DNA from: Candidatus Cloacimonadota bacterium
GTDB lineage: Bacteria; Cloacimonadota; Cloacimonadia; Cloacimonadales; JAIOQZ01
Direction: 5' to 3'
NCBI GenBank assembly: GCA_021108395.1
Contig: JAIOQZ010000057.1
Coordinates: 1 to 64,000, forward strand
DNA: 64,000 nt
The translations under genes were made by a program, and so were the position numbers. Shown here piece by piece: positions 35,178 through 44,714 of this stretch. Numbering within the stretch: the stretch's first letter is position 1; each line of letters opens with the position of its first letter. The notes beneath the pieces were generated by a model, which searched no databases, was not told the DNA's origin, and was given only the letters and a program-made list of their open reading frames with translations.

Positions 35178-38100
35178 ATGATGCGCAGACTACACTTGCC
35201 GCTTCTCTTCATCATGTCGATGTTGGCCTGTGTCGTGTTTTTGAACGCACAGGAAAACATCGTGCAGAACCTCCTGGTGGAAGACGTCCCAGACGATGAC
35301 GGCAGCGGCCTCATCCTCAGTTGGGCGCCTCTTCCCAAGGAAGAACGGATCATCGAGTACCGCGTCTATCGCGGCCTCAGTCCCGATTCGCTGTTTTTCA
35401 TCGGCAACATCCCGGTGAATGCAGAGGTGGGCGTCGCCGCCGAAAAGATGTACTTCTACGACAAGGACTACAGCAGGTTCCTTGGAATCAACTCGCCTGG
35501 TCGCTTGAAGCAGGAGAGACAACAGCCGGAGGGCAGCCCGCTTTATCGGGAGATCCCCCGTGATCTCAACATCACAGGCCCCATGCTGGCTCACTTTCGC
35601 ATTCTGGGCGTGATTCCAGTCGATGAATTCTACCACCACTCCACCAAGATCGTCTATCCGGCAGAAGCGCCCGCCGATACGACTATGGAGCAGGAAGACG
35701 ACGAAGTCTGGGCCGGCCTCAAGATTCGCCAGCTCTCGATGTACAAGAAGCTCAAGTCCAATCATCCATACTGGTACACCGTTGTGGCAGTGAACGAGTC
35801 GCGCCGTTTCTATCCTCACGCCGAACCGGCCATGGGTATCCCGCGCGACAACGCTCCCGAGTTGATTGGAGATCAATTTTATGCCGCTTTTGTGGATGGC
35901 GCCGAGAAGGACTGGCTGCAGTTCGAGTGGGAATATCCACTGGTGCAGGCCGATGTCGCTTATTTCAGCGTCTATGTGATGTCCAAAGACGACCTGGCGG
36001 CCTTTGAGGCCTTTACCACATACCAGAGCGACTACGCGGCCTTCATGATGGAAGCGCTCAACTACCGCGAACTCGTGGTGGCCGAGATCGAGAACGTTAT
36101 CGCTGTTCTGCGCGATGGCGGCGCAGTTGCGCAGTCCACCATCGAGAGCCTCGAAGGTTTCATCTTTACCACGCGCATGACCCCCGGCTCGCGTATGGCC
36201 GATGCCCGCGAGGAACTGTTGGCGGAAATCGCCGAGGCCGGCCCGGCAGATGAGCCGCTGGTGCGCCCGCTGCTCGAACGCATCAAATACAGCGCCACAG
36301 CAGAGATGCCTCTGCTGATGACCGAACGCATAGACGCCGGCGAGGCGATTGCCGAGACCGATTTCGCCCCGCGCCTTACGATTGTTGAACCCGAAGCTAT
36401 CGAGAACCCCGCGAACGTTATATATCGCGAGCAGCGTATGCTTGCCCCTCTGCCACCCAACAGTTGCGTGGTCGAGCTGGACGAACGCAGCCACATCATC
36501 GATACCGACTGGGACGTCGATATCGCGCTCGACACCGCGGCGATGGAGAATTACTGCTTCATTTTCTCCCTCTACGACGGTGGCGGAGCCGAGACCTTCT
36601 CGAACGTGAAGTTCATGTATGCGGACGGCCCGCAGAAGAACATCCTCGTCGAATCCGATCTGCCTGCGCTGCCCGATAATTTCCAGATTATCGACAGTCC
36701 CAACGACCAGGGTGACTATAACTCTGTTATGTGGGGCCGGCCAGTGGTGCATCTCACTAAGAGCGAATTCCTGGATGACGACCACACCAGACTGCGCGTC
36801 AACTACGACATAGTGACCAACGAACTGTACACCATCAAGAACGTTTACTTCGATGTTTACGATAACTTTGCCGGTGAAGGCGAGCCAATCTTCACGTCCG
36901 ACGAATTCTTTCAGGATTCCAAGATCATCGTGAACCTGCCCGAAGGCACTGACTACAAGAGCACACCGCTCACATTTGTCATGAGATTCCGCACAGACAA
37001 CGATGAAGAACTGGGCGAGAACTACGCCTTCGTGCAAAACCTGGAGTGGAATACCGAGTCACGCTCGATGGCGCCGACTGAACTCATCTTCCAGGGCGAG
37101 AACGTCAATGACTTCAGTTATTTCATCTACAACCAGGCCATGATGGACCCGCAATACACGCTGGTCAAGAAAACCCAGGGCTCCCAGCGCAATCTCGATG
37201 ACAGCATCAGCTATGTCGAGAACGTATTCAAGGGCATCGGTCGCTATGACGCCGACGAGCAGGTTGTGCTGGTGAGCACCACCATCGACGTCCTGCGCGA
37301 TCATGAATACGAGGTCGATCTGCGCACGGACATCTATCACTCCCTGCGCGATGAATACTCCGCGGACATCGATGAATACACCGCAGAGCTGGTCGAGCTG
37401 AGAACCACGCACACAGAGCAGCTCGCCGTCTTCCGCGCCGCCGCCGCTCTCGCCGATGGCGAACTGGGCGACCTCGCCCGCCACCTTGTTTCCGCCGAAG
37501 AAGCCCTGCTGGCCGACCCGGAAAACAAAGAGGCCAAAGAGCAGCTTACACTCGCATGGATAGCGCTGAACAACGCCGGCGACATCGATGGCCAGGGCGA
37601 GCTTTATGGCGCCGATGGCCAGATCGCTCGTCTTCAGGACAACCTCCTGGAAGCCCAGCGCCAGCTCGAAAACCCGGTGATGCAGCGTTCATTCGAGTTC
37701 GGCAGCAATAAAAGCCGCATGCGCTATTTGATGGCCGAACGCCATAAAGTGAAGCGCACCTTCCGCTACTATATGGTGAAGACCGACGGCGAGGCGCGGT
37801 TCAATCGCTCTGCCGTCTATGTGAACCCGGGGGGCGAAGAATGGCTCTACCCGGTGTCCAACTGGTTCGACACCGACAAGATCGTGATGCTGATCGCCAC
37901 GGCAATATTCGCCTTCATGGTGTTCTTCATGATCCGCAAGGCGCGCAAGGGGCACGACCTCTACCTGCGTCCCATCGCCGGTATCCAGGAGATTGACAAC
38001 GCCATTGGCCGCGCTACCGAGATGGGCCGCCCCATCCTGTTCGTGCCGGGCCTTTCGGGCATCGGCGACGTTGCCACACTGGCCGGACTGGCCATTCTGG

Positions 38101-38633
38101 GCAAGGTGGCCAAGAAAGCCGCCGAATACGACACCCGCATTCTGGTGCCGTGTCGTGACTACATCGTGCTGCCCATCGCTCAGTCCATCGTGCGTGAGGC
38201 GCACTATGAAGCCGGGCGCCCCGACACCTACGACAAGAACAGCGTCTTCTTCATCACTACTTCGCAGTTCGCCTTCGTGGCGGGCGTGAACGGTATCATG
38301 ATTCGTGAAAAGACAGCTACCAACTTCTATATGGGCATGTTCTACGCCGAGTCGCTCATTATGACCGAGACCGGCACAGTGACAGGCGCCATCCAGATAT
38401 CCGGTACCGACGCCGTCACCCAGATCCCGTTCTTCATCACCACATGTGACTACACACTCATTGGTGAAGAACTTTACGCCGCCGCCGCCTATCTGGCGCG
38501 CGAGCCGAAATTGCTGGGAACGCTCAAGGCGCAGGACTACTTCAAGTTCCTTGTTCTGACCTTCATCATCGCGGGAACGATATTGTCATCGCTGCACGTC
38601 ACGTTCCTGATTAACACCTTCCCCGAAAGATAG
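35178..38633 (+). CDS. Large DUF6754-type membrane protein, first gene of a four-gene operon
   Basis: 1151 residues. Signal peptide (1-24), a fibronectin-III-like start (LILSWAPLPKEERIIEYRVYR), then a long extracytoplasmic region with several beta-sandwich stretches and a charged helical, probably coiled-coil, segment (about 735-840). A transmembrane helix at about 902-922 precedes a cytoplasmic domain with the DUF6754 pattern (IQEIDNAIGRATEMGRPILFVPGLSGIGD, from about 935), and a last transmembrane helix lies at about 1124-1146. AAGGAG is 5 bases before the ATG. Function unknown; a surface sensor or transport scaffold whose cytoplasmic part works with the next three proteins is an inference from gene order. 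Confidence 0.7.
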   Translation: MMRRLHLPLLFIMSMLACVVFLNAQENIVQNLLVEDVPDDDGSGLILSWAPLPKEERIIEYRVYRGLSPDSLFFIGNIPVNAEVGVAAEKMYFYDKDYSRFLGINSPGRLKQERQQPEGSPLYREIPRDLNITGPMLAHFRILGVIPVDEFYHHSTKIVYPAEAPADTTMEQEDDEVWAGLKIRQLSMYKKLKSNHPYWYTVVAVNESRRFYPHAEPAMGIPRDNAPELIGDQFYAAFVDGAEKDWLQFEWEYPLVQADVAYFSVYVMSKDDLAAFEAFTTYQSDYAAFMMEALNYRELVVAEIENVIAVLRDGGAVAQSTIESLEGFIFTTRMTPGSRMADAREELLAEIAEAGPADEPLVRPLLERIKYSATAEMPLLMTERIDAGEAIAETDFAPRLTIVEPEAIENPANVIYREQRMLAPLPPNSCVVELDERSHIIDTDWDVDIALDTAAMENYCFIFSLYDGGGAETFSNVKFMYADGPQKNILVESDLPALPDNFQIIDSPNDQGDYNSVMWGRPVVHLTKSEFLDDDHTRLRVNYDIVTNELYTIKNVYFDVYDNFAGEGEPIFTSDEFFQDSKIIVNLPEGTDYKSTPLTFVMRFRTDNDEELGENYAFVQNLEWNTESRSMAPTELIFQGENVNDFSYFIYNQAMMDPQYTLVKKTQGSQRNLDDSISYVENVFKGIGRYDADEQVVLVSTTIDVLRDHEYEVDLRTDIYHSLRDEYSADIDEYTAELVELRTTHTEQLAVFRAAAALADGELGDLARHLVSAEEALLADPENKEAKEQLTLAWIALNNAGDIDGQGELYGADGQIARLQDNLLEAQRQLENPVMQRSFEFGSNKSRMRYLMAERHKVKRTFRYYMVKTDGEARFNRSAVYVNPGGEEWLYPVSNWFDTDKIVMLIATAIFAFMVFFMIRKARKGHDLYLRPIAGIQEIDNAIGRATEMGRPILFVPGLSGIGDVATLAGLAILGKVAKKAAEYDTRILVPCRDYIVLPIAQSIVREAHYEAGRPDTYDKNSVFFITTSQFAFVAGVNGIMIREKTATNFYMGMFYAESLIMTETGTVTGAIQISGTDAVTQIPFFITTCDYTLIGEELYAAAAYLAREPKLLGTLKAQDYFKFLVLTFIIAGTILSSLHVTFLINTFPER

Positions 38634-38642
38634 GAGCAGACA

Positions 38643-39272
38643 ATGTTCAAACGACAAATACCGCTGATGATTGTCATCATCCTGGGTTTCATATTTGTGG
38701 CGCATAGTTTCATACCCGCCAAGATTTCTCAGGATTTCTATTTCGAATGGTACCAGCCCTGGGTCAAAGCGATGAGTCCGTTTGCTGTCATCCTGGGCAT
38801 TATGAGCCTGGTTATGGTGCATGGCACCAAGATCAAGCGTAAAGCACCCAACTGGCCATACAGCCTGGTCATCTTCGCTGGGCTTATCGCTACTGCGGCA
38901 TTCGGTTTCATCTGGGGACGTCAGGCTGGCACCCCCTACATGTGGATGTTCGAGAACGTGCAGATGCCGCTGGGCGCTACCATGTTCTCGCTATTGGCGT
39001 TCTATATCGCCTCGGCGGCCTACAAGGCGTTCCGAGCGAGATCACCGGAGGCGACCGTGCTGCTCATTGCAGCCGTAATCGTCATGCTGGGGCGGATTCC
39101 GCTGGGCGCCGCCATCACCCACTGGATTCCCGACAGCACCACCTGGATTCTGAATGTACCCAACCTGGCGGCCAAACGTGGCATTGCGCTGGGAGTGGGA
39201 CTGGGTATGGTGGCCACGTCATTGAAAATCATTCTCGGCATCGAGCGCACCTATCTCGGTGGCGGGGAATAG
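38643..39272 (+). CDS. Six-helix membrane protein of the DUF6754 operon
   Basis: 209 residues, nearly all membrane: helices at about 6-24, 44-61, 71-91, 109-128, 139-158 and 183-202. Short cytoplasmic loops carry Arg/Lys pairs. I recognise no transporter signature or catalytic motif. AGGAG lies before the ATG, 9 bases after the stop of the large first gene, so translation is coupled. Its membership in this operon suggests a role as a channel or anchor for the large first protein. Confidence 0.72.
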   Translation: MFKRQIPLMIVIILGFIFVAHSFIPAKISQDFYFEWYQPWVKAMSPFAVILGIMSLVMVHGTKIKRKAPNWPYSLVIFAGLIATAAFGFIWGRQAGTPYMWMFENVQMPLGATMFSLLAFYIASAAYKAFRARSPEATVLLIAAVIVMLGRIPLGAAITHWIPDSTTWILNVPNLAAKRGIALGVGLGMVATSLKIILGIERTYLGGGE

Positions 39273-39282
39273 GGGAGGACGC

Positions 39283-40242
39283 ATGAACTTCTTTGATAAA
39301 CTGCAACATCTCGACCGGCGCTGGATTTACCTTGTAGTGGCGCTGGCCATCATCATCCCCTTCCTGATACCGTTCAACCAACGTACATACACAACCGAGC
39401 CGGTAGAGAACATTTATCAGTTGCTCGACAGCTACAAAGGCAGCGACGAAAGAGCGCTACTAATGGTCTTTTCGCACGATGCCGGCACCATGCCCGAGCT
39501 GTTCCCCATGGAGGTGGCCGTCCTGCGCCACTGCTTCCTGCGGAAGATCAAGGTGTTCACGCTGTGTTTCACCCCTACCGCCGAGCCTATCATGACGATG
39601 GCCATCGAGGAAGTGAAAATCGAATTCCCCGATATCGAGTCGGGGGTGGACTACTGCAACTTCGGATACAAGCCCTATGCGCTGTATATGCCAATCGTTC
39701 TGGGCATGGGCGACGACATCGCCGAGGCTGTCGAAACAGACGCCGAGGGACGCAATATCGCCGAACTCCCCATCATGGAAGGTATCGTCAATTACAACGA
39801 GATGAACTTCGTGATGGAATTCTCGGCTTCATCCGCCGGCTATATGTGGTACACCTTCGCCCGAGCGCGATTTGGCGCCAACGTTGCCGCCGGCATCACC
39901 GCCGTTATGGCCGCCGACCAATACCCGTTCATCCAGAGTGGGCAGCTTGTAGGCATTCTGGGCGGGCTCAAGGGCGCCGCCGAGTATGAAGAACTGGTTG
40001 ACATCTTCGCCGCTCACGAGAATGAGCAGGGCGAACCGGCTCCGAGAGAGTTTTCGAGGGCCATTGTGATGGATGCCGACGAGGCGATTGACATCACCAG
40101 CGATTCAGTGCCCTACGAGTTCAAGAAAGCGCGACTGGGCATGAACGCCCAAACCGTCGCTCATGTGATGATCATCGTGTTCATCTTGCTGGGCAACATT
40201 GGTTTCTTCTTGCAGCGTCGCAAAGAAAAGAGAATGGGTTAG
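39283..40242 (+). CDS. Membrane-anchored protein of the DUF6754 operon
   Basis: 319 residues from ATG 39283 (GGGAGG 4 bases upstream). One N-terminal helix (15-34) and one C-terminal helix (about 288-309) flank a soluble domain of about 250 residues. That domain begins with a Rossmann-like stretch RALLMVFSHDAGTMPELFPMEVAVLRH and has a glycine-rich middle (GANVAAGITAVMAADQYPFI). No known active site is evident. The pattern of anchored soluble domain and polytopic partners suggests a complex with the other three products. Confidence 0.7.
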   Translation: MNFFDKLQHLDRRWIYLVVALAIIIPFLIPFNQRTYTTEPVENIYQLLDSYKGSDERALLMVFSHDAGTMPELFPMEVAVLRHCFLRKIKVFTLCFTPTAEPIMTMAIEEVKIEFPDIESGVDYCNFGYKPYALYMPIVLGMGDDIAEAVETDAEGRNIAELPIMEGIVNYNEMNFVMEFSASSAGYMWYTFARARFGANVAAGITAVMAADQYPFIQSGQLVGILGGLKGAAEYEELVDIFAAHENEQGEPAPREFSRAIVMDADEAIDITSDSVPYEFKKARLGMNAQTVAHVMIIVFILLGNIGFFLQRRKEKRMG

Positions 40243-40252
40243 GGAGGATAGC

Positions 40253-40855
40253 ATGGCAGAACTCACATTTGGAAAAATCGTTGCTGCATTTCTCACGTTG
40301 TGCATCTTCTCGTTTCTCTACAAGGAGAATCCGTTCTATCGCTTCGCCGAACACCTGTTTGTCGGCGTGTCGATGGGCTACGCGATACCGCTGGTGTATG
40401 ACAACGTGTTCATCCCCTATGTATATGTGCCCATAGTCCTGGAGCACAACTTCATCATCATCATCCCCGCCCTCGTGGGTATCATGTATCTCACACGGTT
40501 CAGCCGCAATCTCGGCTGGATGAGTCGCTACCCGATGGTGTTCTTCATGGCCGCCACCGGTATGTACGTCGCTCTGTCGATGAACGCTTCGGTGCTGGTG
40601 CAGATGCGCTCGGCCATGTTGCCCATCGAAAACTTCAATATCTTCCTCATCTTCATCGGTACCGTGAGCGTCCTGATGTACTTCTTCTTCAGCAAGGCCC
40701 ACACCGGGTTCTATGGGAAGTTCACCAAGATTGGCATCTGGTATATGATGATAGGCTTCGGCGCGTCATTCGGTTACACTGTGATGGCGCGTATCTCGCT
40801 GCTCATCGGACGTATCCAGTTCCTCATGGGCGATGTGCTGGGGATTATGAAATAG
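40253..40855 (+). CDS. Polytopic membrane protein closing the DUF6754 operon
   Basis: 200 residues with about six transmembrane helices. The first loop carries the motif KENPFYRFAEHLFVGVSMGY, which I believe is conserved in such operons. ATG 40253 has GGGAGG 5 bases upstream and starts 10 bases after the previous stop. No transporter or enzyme signature is apparent. A strong terminator follows, so the operon ends here. Confidence 0.7.
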   Translation: MAELTFGKIVAAFLTLCIFSFLYKENPFYRFAEHLFVGVSMGYAIPLVYDNVFIPYVYVPIVLEHNFIIIIPALVGIMYLTRFSRNLGWMSRYPMVFFMAATGMYVALSMNASVLVQMRSAMLPIENFNIFLIFIGTVSVLMYFFFSKAHTGFYGKFTKIGIWYMMIGFGASFGYTVMARISLLIGRIQFLMGDVLGIMK

Positions 40856-40876
40856 GCGATTAACAACACACAACAC

Positions 40877-40907
40877 AGCCCCCGGTGCACTCGTGCCGGG
40901 GGCTTTC
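40877..40907 (+). terminator. Terminator of the DUF6754 operon
   Basis: AGCCCCCG (40877-40884) pairs with CGGGGGCT (40897-40904), with an inner GCAC/GTGC pair, followed by TTT. Confidence 0.85.
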
Positions 40908-40943
40908 ATATTTGGAATGCCGCAGGGCGATACTGCACCTAAG

Positions 40944-41070
40944 ACAGGGCTCCATCCCTGAACCCCGCTCGCCTTTTGCAAAAGGCGAGACCGAAAACTT
41001 TTGATGGAAACTTCGTTTCCTTTGTACAACAACACACTCCTCTGACACAAGAATGCGCCAGCATCCTTGT
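40944..41070 (+). repeat. Dispersed hairpin repeat, copy B
   Basis: The blocks run in order: a GACAGGGCTCCATCCCTG hairpin, AACCCC, a 22-base palindrome (40968-40989), ACCGAAAACTTTTG, the GGAAAC-TTC-GTTTCC hairpin (41006-41020), TTTGTACAACA, then GATGC-like/GCATCC remnants near 41053-41066. It lies behind the operon terminator and ahead of the AraC gene. The stretch from the palindrome to TTTGTACAACA is nearly identical to copy C at 49.15 kb. With the terminator it accounts for the 294-base gap here. Confidence 0.78.
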
Positions 41071-41149
41071 TTTATTGCAAAAGTCAGGCAGATAAATTGA
41101 CACTTCTGAACCAGGGTGTATAAAGCAAAAAAAGTCAAAAAGGGAACAC

Positions 41150-42007
41150 ATGGATTACAGGCGCAGCATTCAATCGACGCTCAACCTGATGGAAGACAGG
41201 CTCACTCGCCAGATTTCCACCGATGAACTGGCAGATCGAGCGGGCTTTTCGATGTATCACTTTCACCGTGTGTTTCGGTATCATACCGGCCACACGCCAA
41301 AGGCCTACCTGCGTCTGCGGCGTTTATCCGAAGCGGCCAAAGAAGTGACGTTCACCGCGAACTCGCTGAAATCGATTGCAGCTCGATACGGCTATGAATC
41401 TCAGCAGGTTTTTACGCGAATCTTCAAGAGTACATTCGGGATAACTCCTGGGAGAATGAGGAAAACCAAACAGGCGTTTCACTATCTAAGACCGGTCAGA
41501 TTGGTGGAACGCGCAACCAGAGGAGAAGAAATGAAACCCGATATCATCGAAAAGGCGGGAATGAAGCTTATCGGAATGAGAACCACCACGACAACCGGGG
41601 AAAACGAGATTCCCCAGTTGTGGAAGCGGTTTATGTCGCGATTGAAAGAAATCGAGAATGCCACGGAAAACGATATAATGGTGGGTGTCTGCCCCTATGA
41701 GAATATGGACATAGGCGATTACACCCCGGAAACTCCATTCGACTATCTGGCGTGTGTTCTTGTCGAGTCATCGCAGAATATACCGGATGGAATGGAATTC
41801 ATCGAGATTCCGCCGGCTAAGTACGCTCGGTTCATTCACAAAGGGGCGCTTGACACCCTGGTGAAAACCTACGAAGCAATCTACAGCGGGTGGGTGAACG
41901 ACACCGAGCACAAACTCGCCGAAACTGATCAGATCGAGTGGTACGACAATCGCTTCGAGTTCGGGCAACCGGATTCCGAGATGGACATCCTGATTCCGAT
42001 ACAGTGA
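41150..42007 (+). CDS. AraC-family regulator with GyrI-like ligand domain
   Basis: 285 residues: two helix-turn-helix units at the N-terminus (STDELADRAGFSMYHFHRVF and LKSIAARYGYESQQVFTRIF, ending FGITPGRMRK), then a GyrI/AraC-E-binding domain from about 130 (IIEKAGMKLIGMRTTTTTGE ... MEFIEIPPAKYARFIHKG). This is the Rob/SoxS-type arrangement of multidrug-sensing activators. It stands alone with its own terminator. AAGGGA precedes the ATG. Confidence 0.93.
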   Translation: MDYRRSIQSTLNLMEDRLTRQISTDELADRAGFSMYHFHRVFRYHTGHTPKAYLRLRRLSEAAKEVTFTANSLKSIAARYGYESQQVFTRIFKSTFGITPGRMRKTKQAFHYLRPVRLVERATRGEEMKPDIIEKAGMKLIGMRTTTTTGENEIPQLWKRFMSRLKEIENATENDIMVGVCPYENMDIGDYTPETPFDYLACVLVESSQNIPDGMEFIEIPPAKYARFIHKGALDTLVKTYEAIYSGWVNDTEHKLAETDQIEWYDNRFEFGQPDSEMDILIPIQ

Positions 42008-42015
42008 TAATGGAC

Positions 42016-42046
42016 GGGGGCGACTATTGTCGCCCCCCCATTTGTT
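42016..42046. terminator. Terminator between convergent araC-like and yfhO-like genes
   Basis: GGGGGCGAC (42016-42024) and GTCGCCCCC (42029-42037) around TATT, followed by ATTTGTT on the plus strand. It probably serves the AraC gene and may also block the opposing transcript. Confidence 0.8.
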
Positions 42047-42066
42047 GTGCATAATGCAGGCTGTCG

Positions 42067-44556
42067 TTACTTCAGCACATACACGTTCTGGCCGCGAAAG
42101 TTGCGGCGATACCACAGCACAGCGCCGATAATGGTGACGACTGTGGCCAGCAGTAGTCCGATGAGACTGAGCCAGGCGCTGACGGCGTAGCTCGCCGGCG
42201 CGAACACCATCTCGACGCGGTGCTCGCCCTGTGGAATCACCACACCGCGCAGGATGTAGTTCACCGGCACGATGGGCGTTTCTTCGCCGTCGATGTAGGC
42301 ATGCCAGCCCGCGGGGTAGTAAACCTCGCTCACCACCAGCAACGCCCGCTTGTCTGTGTGAACGTCGAAGGCGATGTTGTGCAGAGCGAAGGCCTCGTGG
42401 TCAGTGGTCACACCGGCGCTGTCCGGCGCGGCAATGCCATCGAGCGGTGACTCGAGGATGGCGGTGGTGGCCGGGTTGAAGCCCTGGTCGTTGAGGGCAT
42501 CGAAAATCTGCTGTTTGTCGTCGGCCACAAAGGTGGAATCGACGAACCAGGCACGCGGCAGATAGCCCAGATTCTCGTAGAGCGGCAGGTTGCTCATGCG
42601 CCAGGAGAGTCCCCGAAAGTGGCCTCGCGGCAGCTTGGGGTGCAAGATGTATTTGGTGTTCAGCATGTTGACGACATTCATATTGAACGGAAACCAATGC
42701 ACGGTTGGCTTGTACATGCAGTTCTGAAGTATCTCGTTGTATCGCTTGAGCTTGGAGGGATGATAGCCCCAGATGGACTGATGATAGCTGGCCCAGCGGT
42801 TGCTTTCCATCTGCAGGTTACGCCGCTCCATGTCCTGCTCACTGTAAGCGATTGGCAAGATGCGAAATACATCGGTGTCTGCCAGCAAGTATTCGTCAAC
42901 TTTGGTCTTGGCGAAGCTCTGGTTGTCCAGCTCGCTCTCTGGAATAAGCCCACTCGGGTTGCTGTTGCTGGCGACCCGCAGGAAGCGCGTGTCAACGACC
43001 ATCAGGTCGGCAACGACGAGAATGACCACCAGCCACAGCCATGAATACTTGCCCAGTTTGCGGGCCACAAAAGCCCAGGTCAGCCCCAGAAACACGCCCA
43101 TGAACACAAAGGCGCGCACGAGATCGCCGGTGAGGGCGGCCAGCCGCTCGGTCTTGAGCTGTTCGAGATATTGCGGGTATTGCGCATAGCGCGAGGCGTC
43201 ATTGGCGTGTTCCAGCCCCTGGGCGGCCACGATGCCCCGTCCCGCCAGGAACAGCACAAACAACACCGGCAGGGCTATCATGGCAATCTTGATTGCCCTG
43301 GCGAAGCGGGCATCGGCAGCCTCCGCCTTCTCGATGATGAGCCTGACGCCGTAAGCAGCCAGCACCACCACAGCGAACTCGACCAGCGCCAGCGCCATGG
43401 CCGGCACGCGAAATTTGTCGAAGTAGGGCAGATATTTCAGCAGCAGCAGCGACAGCCAGTTCATGTGCCTGCCAAACGACACGAGCAGCGCGATAACGCT
43501 CACCACCGACAGAACGCGCACCAGCAGCCACTGTCGCCAGCCCCAGAACACCCCCACCAGCGCCAGCAGCAATAGCACGATGCCCATGTACACCGACACC
43601 TCCTGCCCCGGCATCCAGCCCCAGTATTGCGCGCCCGTGCCGCCAAACCAGTTTGGCGCCACGAAGGTGATCATCTCGAACGGGTGAAAGCTCCATGCTT
43701 GGGCGTAACCGGTGTCGAGGCCTTCTTTGTCACGGATGGTGTAGTCGCTATACTCCTTGATGGATACATATGGATTGGCCACGGCCAAAGCGGTGATGAG
43801 CGCCGCCGCCAGCACCATCGCAGTGAACACCACGAACTGCTTGCGCTCGTCGTTGCGCAGGGCCTGCACAAGCTGAAAAACCCACGTTACTCCCAGCAGC
43901 ATGAGGGTGTAATAGACAATCTGCGGGTGGTTCTCGCGGAACTGGCTGATGAGAAACACTGCCAGCAGCCCCAGCCCCAGCAGGCTCAATCGATCCTTCA
44001 GGTAGAGCCACGAGAGGAATATCCAGGGGATGAAGGCGATGGCGCGAATCTTGGTATTGTGGCCAATCTGAATGAGCCCGATGAAGTGGCACGACAGCGC
44101 GAACCCGGCCGCGCCGAGGAACGCCACCAGCGGCTCGAAGCCCAGCATGAGCAGCAGCAGATACACGCCCAGCCCGGCTGCAAACAGCGTCAGCACCCGC
44201 CAGTTGACCACATGCGAAAGCAACAGCCGCATCTCGTTGAGAAACGGATACCTGGGCGGAAAGGCAATCATGTAGGCGGGCATACCGGAAAAGATATTGG
44301 GCGTCCACAGCGCCTGGTCGGAATGGGTATCGTTGTAATCGCGCAGTACCTGCGAGGAACCCTTCCAGTGAATGGTGTCGCTGGCTTGCGGCACGTAGCC
44401 CCGAAACGAGATATTGAACAGCCACAGCACGAGGAACAGGAACAGGATACCGCCAAGTGTCCAGGTGGCGGCGCGACTTGTATGCAGACGCTCGGAGAAG
44501 GCTTGCAGCTTTCCTGCGCGTGGTTCAGATGGTGGTATCGATTTGCGTTTGGCCAT
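42067..44556 (-). CDS. YfhO-family polytopic membrane protein (putative glycosyltransferase)
   Basis: 829 residues with about 12-13 transmembrane helices in the first two-thirds, a periplasmic domain (about 520-780) and a final helix at about 795-815. The N-terminal loop VPQASDTIHWKGSSQVLRDY and LWTPNIFSGMPAYMI are typical of the FCB branch of YfhO proteins. These belong to the GT-C-like superfamily implicated in transferring sugars to lipoteichoic acid or other surface polymers in Bacillus; in diderms the acceptor is unknown. The C-terminal VVSEVYYPAGWHAYIDGEETPI is also characteristic. AGAGGA lies just before the ATG. Single-gene unit. Confidence 0.85.
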   Translation of the reverse strand: MAKRKSIPPSEPRAGKLQAFSERLHTSRAATWTLGGILFLFLVLWLFNISFRGYVPQASDTIHWKGSSQVLRDYNDTHSDQALWTPNIFSGMPAYMIAFPPRYPFLNEMRLLLSHVVNWRVLTLFAAGLGVYLLLLMLGFEPLVAFLGAAGFALSCHFIGLIQIGHNTKIRAIAFIPWIFLSWLYLKDRLSLLGLGLLAVFLISQFRENHPQIVYYTLMLLGVTWVFQLVQALRNDERKQFVVFTAMVLAAALITALAVANPYVSIKEYSDYTIRDKEGLDTGYAQAWSFHPFEMITFVAPNWFGGTGAQYWGWMPGQEVSVYMGIVLLLLALVGVFWGWRQWLLVRVLSVVSVIALLVSFGRHMNWLSLLLLKYLPYFDKFRVPAMALALVEFAVVVLAAYGVRLIIEKAEAADARFARAIKIAMIALPVLFVLFLAGRGIVAAQGLEHANDASRYAQYPQYLEQLKTERLAALTGDLVRAFVFMGVFLGLTWAFVARKLGKYSWLWLVVILVVADLMVVDTRFLRVASNSNPSGLIPESELDNQSFAKTKVDEYLLADTDVFRILPIAYSEQDMERRNLQMESNRWASYHQSIWGYHPSKLKRYNEILQNCMYKPTVHWFPFNMNVVNMLNTKYILHPKLPRGHFRGLSWRMSNLPLYENLGYLPRAWFVDSTFVADDKQQIFDALNDQGFNPATTAILESPLDGIAAPDSAGVTTDHEAFALHNIAFDVHTDKRALLVVSEVYYPAGWHAYIDGEETPIVPVNYILRGVVIPQGEHRVEMVFAPASYAVSAWLSLIGLLLATVVTIIGAVLWYRRNFRGQNVYVLK

Positions 44557-44714
44557 GTGTCCTCTTTCGTAATGTGTCCTTTCTCCTGCTTATCGTGAAC
44601 GGCGTGACCGGTCAACGAAAAAAATCAGGGTGAGGCGCGAGAATGCAAAAAAACCTTGCTGAATTACACTGCTGTAAGAAAATAAGAGACATGAAAATGT
44701 GAGGAGATTGCGCT

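Noticed and set aside
35190-37037. Long minus-strand frame (615 codons) opposite the DUF6754-type gene
   Set aside because: Antisense shadow of a well-supported coding strand; His/Val/Gly-rich translation without domains.
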